Shown one piece after another: positions 1-5,996 of a DNA stretch of 6,968 nt. The stretch covers positions 1 to 6,968 of the forward strand of contig SLHU01000318.1 of assembly GCA_007135995.1 (NCBI GenBank), read 5' to 3'. Every line of letters starts with the position of its first letter. Within the stretch, counting starts at the first letter, position 1. The position numbers and the translations under genes were made by a program. The notes below the pieces were generated by a model. That model did no database searches. It worked only from the letters and a program-made list of their open reading frames with translations, and was not told the origin of the DNA. This DNA comes from Clostridiales bacterium. Its GTDB lineage: Bacteria > Bacillota > Clostridia > Saccharofermentanales > UBA5734.

Positions 1-54
1 ATGAAGCTTCAGGCAGCCCCGCCAGGACTGCCTATTCACAGCCTATCATTATAA
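1..54 (+). other. possible C-terminal end of a plus-strand gene entering from the left
   Basis: The first reading frame is open from base 1 and reads MKLQAAPPGLPIHSLSL before a TAA at 52-54. The ATG at 1-3 has no visible upstream context, so it may be an internal codon. I do not recognise the residues. The only support for a gene end here is its position: the TAA lies 10 nt before a hairpin with a U-rich tail on the same strand. If real, this gene would converge with cysK. Seventeen open codons can easily occur by chance. Confidence 0.2.
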
Positions 55-64
55 CGCATATTTT

Positions 65-100
65 GTCTGCCTGCATCTTTTTATACAGGCAGGCTCTTTG
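65..100 (+). terminator. probable intrinsic terminator of the gene to the left
   Basis: On the plus strand, 65-73 pairs with 86-94 (GTCTGCCTG with CAGGCAGGC, one G-U wobble). After one C-A mismatch, A75-T84 and T76-A83 extend the stem, leaving a 6-nt loop rich in T. The stem is followed by TCTTTGCTTGTC, a broken U-rich tail. On the minus strand the hairpin is followed by A-rich sequence, so the plus orientation is preferred. The tail is imperfect, so efficiency is uncertain. Confidence 0.45.
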
Positions 101-157
101 CTTGTCTCCGTGAAAACCCGTGACTTCAGACAATGAGATATATGGAAAGTTTAAGCA

Positions 158-226
158 AATAAAAATCCTGATGACTGCCCCTGCCCAGTTGAGATCTGAC
201 TCAGCTTCTGAACAGTCATCAGGATT
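158..226 (-). terminator. cysK transcription terminator with a long loop
   Basis: AATCCTGATGACTG (164-177) is the exact reverse complement of CAGTCATCAGGATT (213-226), a perfect 14-bp inverted repeat with a 35-nt spacer. Read on the minus strand, the stem runs straight into TTTTTATTT, the U-tract expected of a Rho-independent terminator. On the plus strand no such tract follows. It lies about 100 nt past the cysK stop. The loop is longer than usual and can itself form a small hairpin (TCAG-aag-CTGA). Confidence 0.75.
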
Positions 227-329
227 ATCCGATATATTAATTGATTGTAAGATAAATGATAAATGACGACACCTGCCATGTGTAACAGACTGACAATGAA
301 GCATCAAATTCATTTACATACTGTATCTG

Positions 330-1271
330 CTAGTCTGTTTCCTGGAACAGGGCAGTTGAGAGATAGCGTTCTCCAGAATCAGGCAGCAAAACCACTACTC
401 GTTTACCTTTGTTTTCCGGTCTGGCAGCAACCTGCGTGGCTGCCTCCAGAGCTGCACCGGATGAAATACCGACCAGCAGGCCCTCTGAGCGCGCGACTTC
501 TCTTGCTCTGGCGAACGCCTGGTCATTTTTAACTCTGACAATTTCATCAATAACTGTTCGGTCAAGAATTTCAGGAATAAACCCGGCGCCTATTCCCTGG
601 ATTTTATGCGGTCCGGCTCTGCCTTCAGATAAGATTGGTGAATCATCCGGTTCAACCGCAATTACTTGTATGCGGCTGTTTTTTTCTTTTAAGAACTGAC
701 CGACACCGGTGATCGTGCCGCCTGTGCCAATACCAACAACAAAGATGTCAATCCGGCCATCAGTATCACGCCAGATTTCTTCAGCAGTTGTCACTTTATG
801 AATCGCAGGATTCGCCTGATTCTTGAACTGCATCGGTATGAAAGCGTCCTCATGCTGCGACGCAAGCTCTTCAGCTTTCGCGATCGCACCGGTCATCCCT
901 TTGCTGCCCGGTGTCAGCACCAGCTCAGCACCCAGCGCCTTGAGCAGTGATCGTCTTTCAACGCTCATGGTGTCCGGCATAATTAAAATCATCTTATAAC
1001 CCCGTGCAGCTGCGGCGAAGGCCAGCGCAATGCCTGTGTTGCCGCTTGTCGGCTCGATAATCACCGTGTCCTTGTTGATCAGTCCACGTGATTCAGCATC
1101 CTTAATCATGGCATTGCCAATTCTGTCTTTCACGGAAGAAAGCGGATTAAAAGATTCAATCTTTGCCACCAGTTCAGCGTCAAGATTGTTGTTCTCCATA
1201 TATTTTTGCAGCTTAAGCAAAGGGGTGTTGCCAATTAAATCAGTTATACTGCCTGCGATTTTCATCATCAT
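330..1271 (-). CDS. cysK: cysteine synthase (O-acetylserine sulfhydrylase)
   Basis: This cytoplasmic PLP enzyme of fold type II makes L-cysteine from O-acetylserine and sulfide, the last step of sulfate assimilation. From the chosen start it has 313 residues, normal for CysK. An early IGNTPLL motif (13-19) is followed by SSVKDR with the PLP-binding Lys48, the substrate loop TSGNTG (75-80), the phosphate-binding loop GTGGT (182-186), [12 protein letters not shown] (220-231), GISSGAA with the PLP-ring serine (268-274), and PDSGERYLS near the C-terminus. Five in-frame ATGs lie at the start (1295, 1286, 1271, 1268, 1265). AAAGGA at 1278-1283 sits 6 nt before 1271, which favours that codon or 1268. 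The gene has its own promoter and terminator, so it is probably monocistronic. A cystathionine beta-synthase of the same fold is the alternative, but the motifs and length fit CysK better. Confidence 0.93.
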   Translation of the reverse strand: MMMKIAGSITDLIGNTPLLKLQKYMENNNLDAELVAKIESFNPLSSVKDRIGNAMIKDAESRGLINKDTVIIEPTSGNTGIALAFAAAARGYKMILIMPDTMSVERRSLLKALGAELVLTPGSKGMTGAIAKAEELASQHEDAFIPMQFKNQANPAIHKVTTAEEIWRDTDGRIDIFVVGIGTGGTITGVGQFLKEKNSRIQVIAVEPDDSPILSEGRAGPHKIQGIGAGFIPEILDRTVIDEIVRVKNDQAFARAREVARSEGLLVGISSGAALEAATQVAARPENKGKRVVVLLPDSGERYLSTALFQETD

Positions 1272-1277
1272 CAATCG

Positions 1278-1283
1278 TCCTTT
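1278..1283 (-). promoter_or_regulatory. cysK ribosome-binding site that decides the start
   Basis: On the minus strand AAAGGA is followed by CGATTG and then three tandem ATG codons. Spacing is 6, 9 and 12 nt to the first, second and third ATG. The upstream ATGs at 1295 and 1286 lie before or touch this site, so they are unlikely to be used. Confidence 0.7.
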
Positions 1284-1300
1284 CATCTTATTCATACTTC

Positions 1301-1316
1301 TTTACTAGGTTTACTA
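1301..1316. repeat. direct repeat in the cysK leader, possible operator
   Basis: TTTACTA occurs at 1301-1307 and again at 1310-1316, a 9-nt period. A related TACTA lies at 1325-1329 inside the -10 element. The pair begins at about the predicted cysK transcription start and extends downstream of it, where a repressor could block initiation. In Firmicutes cysK is often controlled by CymR, but I cannot match this repeat to a known operator. Confidence 0.35.
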
Positions 1317-1323
1317 TGATTTA

Positions 1324-1352
1324 ATACTAAGGAACGACAGCCGGTTTGTCAA
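1324..1352 (-). promoter_or_regulatory. sigma-A-type promoter of cysK
   Basis: On the minus strand a perfect -35 hexamer TTGACA (1347-1352) is separated by exactly 17 nt from TAGTAT (1324-1329), which keeps the conserved first, second and last bases of a -10 element. Transcription should start near 1317, giving a leader of about 46 nt. That is too short for an S-box or T-box riboswitch. Confidence 0.65.
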
Positions 1353-1368
1353 GATTTTTCTGATTCTG

Positions 1369-1396
1369 TTCATACAGGCCCAATTTGCGGTAAACT
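1369..1396 (+). promoter_or_regulatory. tentative promoter of mutY
   Basis: TTCATA (1369-1374) and TAAACT (1391-1396), 16 nt apart, each match the sigma-A consensus at four of six positions. They would start a transcript about 10-12 nt before the mutY ribosome-binding site. This is the best plus-strand candidate in the divergent gap, but matches this weak occur often by chance. Confidence 0.3.
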
Positions 1397-1414
1397 AAAG
1401 ACATTCCGCTGATG

Positions 1415-1420
1415 AAAGGA
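1415..1420 (+). promoter_or_regulatory. mutY ribosome-binding site supporting a TTG start
   Basis: AAAGGA lies 7 nt before the TTG at 1428-1430. The next in-frame ATG (codon 19, at 1482) has no purine-rich sequence at a suitable distance, so the TTG is the supported start. Confidence 0.7.
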
Positions 1421-1427
1421 CTTTATT

Positions 1428-2663
1428 TTGATCAACAACTCTGAAACCGAATACAACTATCAAACTGAACAGATACTACAGATGTGGCTGTCAGCAAATA
1501 AAAATCAGTTCAGCGCTCTTTTGCTTGGCTGGTTTGATGTCTCTGGCCGTGATCTGCCATGGAGGCGTTCTAAAAACCCTTACCACATCTGGCTGTCAGA
1601 GATTATGCTGCAGCAAACGCAGGTTAAAACCGTTAAGGCTTATTATCAAGCGTTTATGACAGCCTGGCCAACACTTCCAGCTTTAGCGCAAGCTTCTGAA
1701 ACTGACATCTTAAAAGCTTGGGAAGGTCTGGGTTACTATTCACGGGCACGAAACCTGCTGAAAACGGCTCGGCAAGTGACAAAACAATATGGCGGGCAGT
1801 TTCCAGAGGACTATCAGACATTGCTGAAACTGCCCGGCATCGGTGAATACACAGCCGGCGCACTGATGTCAATTGCCTTTCAAAAGCCTTATCCTGCTGT
1901 AGACGGCAATGTGGTTCGGGTCAGCGCCAGGCTGACAGCCGTTTATTTATCGAATCAGAAACCACAGGAAAGAAAAAAGGTGACAGCGTTTATCCGGGAA
2001 CTGATGCCGGACGAACGGCCAGGCGACTTCAACGAAGCACTGATGGATCTGGGCGCTACCGTCTGCACACCTGCTGTACCGCAGTGTGAAGCATGCCCGC
2101 TTTCCTCATGCTGCCAGGCTTACATGACGGGCCGTGTCAGTCTTTTCCCTGCCAGCCGGGAACGAACCGCACCGCGCAAAGAAACCCATGTTGTCATTTT
2201 AATGTCAAATAAAGAACGTGTGAGAGTTCATCGAAAAGCCGGACAGGGTCTTCTGGCCGGACTATACGGATTCGACTGGCTCACAGCGACTGAGCAAAAC
2301 CAAAATGAAGCCGGCGGATCGTCAAGCGTTCAAATCAGCGCTTCTCCTGATGGCTCATGTCAAATCGAGATGAATCCTGAACATATCATCAGCCAGCTGC
2401 AATTCATGTTTCCTGATGCCCGGATTATTGATTTAGGGCGGCATCGTCATGTCTTTACCCATATCAGATGGCATTTGCACGGTTTTCTGATCGATCAGGC
2501 GGACGATTTTCATGGGCATGCGCGGCAAGATCCGGCAGCTGATTTCTGGGCAGATGCAGATCAGCTTCAAGCACTGCCCGTTGCCAGAGCGCTGGAACTT
2601 TACAGACAGCGCTGGCTTGAATGGCTCAGCCAGAGTAAAAAGCAAGACGATGCTCAGGGCTGA
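1428..2663 (+). CDS. mutY: A/G-specific adenine DNA glycosylase MutY
   Basis: MutY removes adenine mispaired with 8-oxoguanine, preventing G-to-T transversions. The 411-residue protein carries the full family layout. The N-terminal helical glycosylase domain has LPWR (43-46), LSEIMLQQTQ with the catalytic Glu58, the helix-hairpin-helix loop LPGIG (135-139) and AVDGN with the catalytic Asp159. The four cysteines of the [4Fe-4S] cluster follow as C213-X6-C220-X2-C223-X5-C229. The C-terminal Nudix-like 8-oxoG recognition domain (about 253-400) shows GLLAGLYGF (274-282) and a His-Val-Phe-Thr-His segment (341-345). Start is TTG, supported by AAAGGA 7 nt upstream. A low-complexity stretch rich in N, G and S (about 288-312) looks like an insertion in the Nudix-like domain. 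It is divergent from cysK and its last 10 nt overlap the 3' end of gatB. Confidence 0.95.
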   Translation: MINNSETEYNYQTEQILQMWLSANKNQFSALLLGWFDVSGRDLPWRRSKNPYHIWLSEIMLQQTQVKTVKAYYQAFMTAWPTLPALAQASETDILKAWEGLGYYSRARNLLKTARQVTKQYGGQFPEDYQTLLKLPGIGEYTAGALMSIAFQKPYPAVDGNVVRVSARLTAVYLSNQKPQERKKVTAFIRELMPDERPGDFNEALMDLGATVCTPAVPQCEACPLSSCCQAYMTGRVSLFPASRERTAPRKETHVVILMSNKERVRVHRKAGQGLLAGLYGFDWLTATEQNQNEAGGSSSVQISASPDGSCQIEMNPEHIISQLQFMFPDARIIDLGRHRHVFTHIRWHLHGFLIDQADDFHGHARQDPAADFWADADQLQALPVARALELYRQRWLEWLSQSKKQDDAQG

Positions 2664-4096
2664 CGGTGCTGTTCGAGCAGTTCTTCTACCAGTTTATTCA
2701 CATGCGCAGGATTTGCTTTGCCCCTGCTTTTTCGCATGACCTGCCCAATCAGGTATGTTTTGGCTTTTTCTTTTCCGGCAAGATAGTCTTTTACAGATTG
2801 CTCTGACGCTTCAAGTACAGATGCAACCATCTGCTTCAGATCATCAAGATCGTTGACCATCGCGAGTCCGTGCTCACGAACATAGGATTCCGGATCTATC
2901 TGATGATCCAGCATATATGTAAAGACGGATCTGGCGGTTGTGCGGGTAATCACATTGTTTCGGATCATTTCCAGCAGCTTTGCCAGTGACTCAGGCTGCA
3001 CACTTAAATCTGAGGCATCACAGTTTCCTGAGCGGCAGGCCTGCAGCCACTCGCCTAAAATCCAGCTTGATACATCAGCCGGGTTCGCACCGCAGGCGAT
3101 CGTCTGCTCCAGCAGGCTGGCCAGAAAGGGTTCATCTGTTAACTGCTCTGCTTCATAAGCGGACAACCGCCATTCATGCTGGTAGCGGCTTTGCTTTTGC
3201 TCGGGTCGTTCAGGCATATTTTGCCTGACACGATCAATCCAGGCCTTGTCCAGCTTCACCGGCGGCAGGTCAGGGTCAGGAAAATAGCGGTAATCCTGAG
3301 CGTTTTCTTTGGAGCGCATCGCGAAGCTCATTTCTTTATTTTCATCCCAGCGCCTCGTTTCCTGAAGAATCATGCCGCCCTCATTCAGAAGATCAATTTG
3401 TCTTTGTGATTCATGGATGATTGCCCGTCCGATCGCCTTGAATGAGTTCATATTTTTCATCTCAGTCCGGGTTCCAAGAGCCTGTGTGCCGGTCTTTCTG
3501 ACAGATACATTGACATCTGCTCTTAATGACCCTTGCTCCATCCGGCAATCGGATACGCCAAGAAACATCAGCAGTTTTCGTAAAGTTGCCAGATAATCCA
3601 GCGCTTCTTCTGCACTGCGAAGATCAGGTTCACTGACAATCTCGAGCAGCGGCACACCGCAGCGGTTGTAGTCCACAAGGGACTGATCCGACCATGGATC
3701 GTGTGTCAGCTTTCCGGCATCCTCTTCCATATGAATTTCATGAATTCTAACCACCCGTTCCGGGAAATCTTTCAGGCACAACTGGCCATTTCGTCCGATC
3801 GGCTCGTGAAGCTGCGAAATCTGATAGGCTTTCGGTAAGTCAGGATAAAAATAGTTTTTGCGGTCAAAACGTGTTACAGGTGTGATGCTGCAGTCAGTAG
3901 CCAGGCAAAGACGCAGCGCCAGTTCTGCCACCTGGCGGTTAAGTACAGGCAGTGCACCCGGCAGTCCCAGGCAGACGGGGCAGCATTGTGTGTTAGGCTG
4001 CTGACCAAAGCGCGTGGAACATGAGCAAAAGATTTTACTGTCCGTTTGCAGTTCCGTATGCACCTCAAGTCCTATGATCGTTTCATATGTCGTCAT
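2654..4096 (-). CDS. gatB: Asp-tRNA(Asn)/Glu-tRNA(Gln) amidotransferase subunit B
   Basis: GatB binds the mischarged tRNA, phosphorylates its Asp or Glu side chain with ATP and accepts ammonia from GatA to form Asn-tRNA or Gln-tRNA. The 480 residues have normal family length. GLEVHTEL lies at 9-16, and a probable zinc site is formed by C24-X-C26 with C39-X2-C42. Then come FDRKNYFYPDLPKAYQISQ (77-95), HMEEDAGKL (122-130), GVPLLEIVSEPD (147-158), GSLRADVNVS (189-198), TEMKNMNSF (211-219) and QDYRYFPDPDLPP (267-279). The C-terminal YqeY-like tRNA-binding tail (about 330-476) ends in the typical GKANPAHVNKLVEELL. The start ATG shares ATGA with the gatA stop. An AAAGGAG inside gatA (4104-4110) sits 7 nt upstream, so translation is probably coupled. 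It is the last gene of the operon, with no intergenic terminator before mutY. Confidence 0.97.
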   Translation of the reverse strand: MTTYETIIGLEVHTELQTDSKIFCSCSTRFGQQPNTQCCPVCLGLPGALPVLNRQVAELALRLCLATDCSITPVTRFDRKNYFYPDLPKAYQISQLHEPIGRNGQLCLKDFPERVVRIHEIHMEEDAGKLTHDPWSDQSLVDYNRCGVPLLEIVSEPDLRSAEEALDYLATLRKLLMFLGVSDCRMEQGSLRADVNVSVRKTGTQALGTRTEMKNMNSFKAIGRAIIHESQRQIDLLNEGGMILQETRRWDENKEMSFAMRSKENAQDYRYFPDPDLPPVKLDKAWIDRVRQNMPERPEQKQSRYQHEWRLSAYEAEQLTDEPFLASLLEQTIACGANPADVSSWILGEWLQACRSGNCDASDLSVQPESLAKLLEMIRNNVITRTTARSVFTYMLDHQIDPESYVREHGLAMVNDLDDLKQMVASVLEASEQSVKDYLAGKEKAKTYLIGQVMRKSRGKANPAHVNKLVEELLEQHRQP

Positions 4097-5595
4097 GCCG
4101 GTTCTCCTTTCCTGGCTGATGATGGCCTTTTTTCATGATGCGAAGTCTGTGTCTGGTAGGCATGCACCAGTCCCAGCAGAATGTCATCAGCCAGAAGATG
4201 GCCTGTCAGCTGAGCGCCAACCGGCAGACCTCCGGCATTTATACCGCAGGGAAAAGCGATTGCCGGCCGGCCGGTGAGATTGGCGTCAACCGTGAAAGTA
4301 TCGCTGATATATCTCGCCAGCGGATCATCTTCATGCTGGTAAAGCGGCGGTGCTGCCGAAGGTGTCACCGGCATCAGCACCGCATCTATGCCGCGCATCA
4401 TCTCATTGTAGCTGTCAATAATCATACGCCGCATTTTCAGCGCTTTCAGATACCATGCATCATAGTAGCCGGAACTCAGGACAAACGTTCCCAGCATCAG
4501 CCTTCGTTTCACTTCCTTGCCAAACCCGGCAGAGCGATTATGCTCATAAAAAGCGGTCAGATCCATTTCATGGCCATTGTCAGGCTGCCGGCCATATTGA
4601 ACACCATCGTACCGGGCCAGGTTACCGCTGGCCTCTGCGCAGGCTATGAGATAGTAAACGGGTACAGACGCGTCCTGATAAGGCAAGTCAAAAGGCACTA
4701 TATCCGCACCGAGATCCTTGAAAACGGCAGCTGTCTCTGAAACTGCTCTGCGAACAGCCGGATCAACCTGTGCCAGCGCTTGTTCCGGCAAGGCGATTTT
4801 TCTGCCCTTCAGACTGATATTAAAGCCAGTCGTCGCTTCATAGCATGAAGCTTTGAAAGCTGTGCTATGATCGGATGATGTGCTGTCTTTGCTGTCCTGG
4901 CTGGTGATGCAGTCCATAACAGCGGCGCAGTCACGGGCGCTGCGTGCCATCGGACCGATCTGATCCAGAGATGAAGCGTAGGCGATCAGCCCATAGCGCG
5001 AAACCAGGCCATAGGATGGCTTCAGTCCTGTCAGATTACAATAAGCGCTGGGCTGCCTGATCGATCCGCCGGTATCCGAGCCCAGCGCGTACCAGGACAG
5101 TCCGGCTGCAACTGCAGCTGCTGAACCGCCGCTGGAACCACCTGGCGTATGTCCCTGGTTCCAGGGGTTCAGGGCAGGCCCTCTGAATGAAGTCTCCGTG
5201 GAGCAGCCCATGGCGAATTCATCCATATTTGTTTTGCCTGTGATCACGGCACCCGCCTGCTGAAGATTTTCAATAACGGTTGCGTCATATGGCGGCAGGT
5301 ACCCTTGCAGCATATCAGACGCACAGGTGGTTGGATAAAGGCGTGTGCTGATATTATCTTTCACAGCCATCGGGACACCTGCAAGAGGTGACAGTACCTG
5401 TCCCGCGTCCAGTTTTTCCTGAACACCCTCGGCCTGTGACCGTATCACCGCTTCATCATAAGAGAGAAAAGCGTTCAGCTTCTCATTTTTAGTTTTGATT
5501 TCAGCCACAACGGCTTCAGCAGCGTCCAGGGCTCTGATCTCTTTTTTTCTGATCAGATCACCTAGCTGCCAGGCAGATAATTCGGTTAGCTGCAT
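4093..5595 (-). CDS. gatA: Asp-tRNA(Asn)/Glu-tRNA(Gln) amidotransferase subunit A
   Basis: GatA is the amidase-family glutaminase of GatCAB. It hydrolyses glutamine or asparagine and passes the ammonia through a tunnel to GatB. In 500 residues (slightly longer than the usual 480-490) the amidase-signature triad is intact: Lys79 in AVKDN, cis-Ser154 in PGGSSGGS and nucleophile Ser178 in SDTGGSIRQP. Further family blocks are TNMDEFAMG (122-130), LKPSYGLVSRYG (191-202), DQIGPMARS (211-219), LMPVTPSAAP (407-416) and NLTGRPAIAFPCG (439-451). The last 20 or so residues form a charged tail. The ATG at 5595 is preceded by GTGAGG with its GAGG 8 nt away, in the 14-nt gap after gatC. The gene ends in an ATGA overlap with gatB, which keeps the subunits at matched levels. 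Confidence 0.97.
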   Translation of the reverse strand: MQLTELSAWQLGDLIRKKEIRALDAAEAVVAEIKTKNEKLNAFLSYDEAVIRSQAEGVQEKLDAGQVLSPLAGVPMAVKDNISTRLYPTTCASDMLQGYLPPYDATVIENLQQAGAVITGKTNMDEFAMGCSTETSFRGPALNPWNQGHTPGGSSGGSAAAVAAGLSWYALGSDTGGSIRQPSAYCNLTGLKPSYGLVSRYGLIAYASSLDQIGPMARSARDCAAVMDCITSQDSKDSTSSDHSTAFKASCYEATTGFNISLKGRKIALPEQALAQVDPAVRRAVSETAAVFKDLGADIVPFDLPYQDASVPVYYLIACAEASGNLARYDGVQYGRQPDNGHEMDLTAFYEHNRSAGFGKEVKRRLMLGTFVLSSGYYDAWYLKALKMRRMIIDSYNEMMRGIDAVLMPVTPSAAPPLYQHEDDPLARYISDTFTVDANLTGRPAIAFPCGINAGGLPVGAQLTGHLLADDILLGLVHAYQTQTSHHEKRPSSARKGEPA

Positions 5596-5609
5596 GTAAA
5601 TCGCCTCAC

Positions 5610-5918
5610 TTACTCAACTGCTTTCGGAACCATATAGCAGCCGTCTTTAACCTGCTTCGCCAGCGCCAGCCAGTCCTGCGGAGGGCGCGAAGGTTTTGCA
5701 TCATCTTCCCTGAGCTTGTTCTCATAATCGTGCGGATGATAGGCTGGCTCAACCTGCTTCGTGTCATAAACGTTGATTTTCTTAAAATGATCCAGGATTG
5801 TTTCCAGATCATGCTCGTATGTGTTCTGCTCGTTATCATCCAGATCCAGTCTGGCCAGTTTGGCAATACGGCTGATAACCTCACGGCTGACCAGTTCATC
5901 ATTTTTAGCTTCAGACAT
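5610..5918 (-). CDS. gatC: Asp-tRNA(Asn)/Glu-tRNA(Gln) amidotransferase subunit C
   Basis: GatC is the small clamp that wraps around the GatA-GatB interface and stabilises the heterotrimer; it has no catalytic site. The 102-residue protein has normal length. Its N-terminal helix carries the family segment ISRIAKLARLDLDDNE (15-30), followed by the second helix with LETILDHFKKIN. The stretch KQVEPAYHPH matches the usual 'xVEPxxH' region, LREDDAKPS is the conserved LRED segment, and the C-terminus MVPKAVE corresponds to the family's FxVPKVxE. AAGGAG at 5925-5930 lies 6 nt before the ATG. A different frame covering the same stretch is a shadow. It sits between aspS and gatA in the same operon. 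Confidence 0.95.
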   Translation of the reverse strand: MSEAKNDELVSREVISRIAKLARLDLDDNEQNTYEHDLETILDHFKKINVYDTKQVEPAYHPHDYENKLREDDAKPSRPPQDWLALAKQVKDGCYMVPKAVE

Positions 5919-5996
5919 ATTGATCTCCTTGTTCTTTTCAGGGTTTTCCCTCTTGCGCTTTCACGCTGACAGCCTTACTTCTGGTTACAAGCTCTA
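5919..5996 (-). other. short aspS-gatC intergenic gap
   Basis: The 78-nt gap starts with the tail of a double stop (TAA then in-frame TAG) and ends with the gatC ribosome-binding site. I see no -35/-10 pair and no terminator. The only structure is a 4-bp hairpin (AGGG-AAAA-CCCT on the minus strand, 5940-5951) without a U-tract. This supports cotranscription of aspS with gatCAB. Confidence 0.5.

Larger units (their letters stand above)
1..329. other. gene-poor region between the left edge and cysK
   Basis: No convincing complete gene is visible here. The one long minus-strand open frame (313 down to 32) has no ribosome-binding site, runs through both hairpins and resembles no family I know. 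The region holds two terminator-like structures facing opposite ways (plus-strand 65-94, minus-strand 164-226), about 100 nt of AT-rich cysK 3' untranslated sequence (227-329), and a tandem GATAAAT duplication at 251-264. This layout is what is usually seen between two convergent genes. Confidence 0.6.

Noticed and set aside
48..53. Perfect TATAAT on the minus strand near the left edge
   Set aside because: No -35 element is found at 16-18 nt and there is no extended TG motif. The bases overlap the TAA of the possible plus-strand gene end. An isolated hexamer in AT-rich DNA is not enough.
32..313. 93-codon minus-strand open frame downstream of cysK
   Set aside because: It has no ribosome-binding site before its ATG, resembles no known family, and passes straight through two hairpin structures including the cysK terminator.
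1296..1427. Riboswitch or T-box in the cysK leader
   Set aside because: The predicted leader is only about 46 nt and has no specifier stem, T-box sequence, S-box core or terminator/antiterminator pair.
2612..2633. Inverted repeat CTGGCT/AGCCAG in the 3' end of mutY as a gatB operon terminator
   Set aside because: A 6-bp stem with no U-tract on either strand inside conserved-length coding sequence; most likely chance.
2664..2690. Weak hairpin TGCT-gttcg-AGCA followed by GTTCTTCT just after the mutY stop
   Set aside because: A four-base stem inside the gatB coding region with a poor U-tract; too weak to call a terminator.
4135..4740. 201-codon plus-strand open frame
   Set aside because: It lies entirely antisense to gatA, which has all its catalytic motifs. 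The translated sequence shows no domain, and there is no convincing plus-strand promoter or ribosome-binding site.
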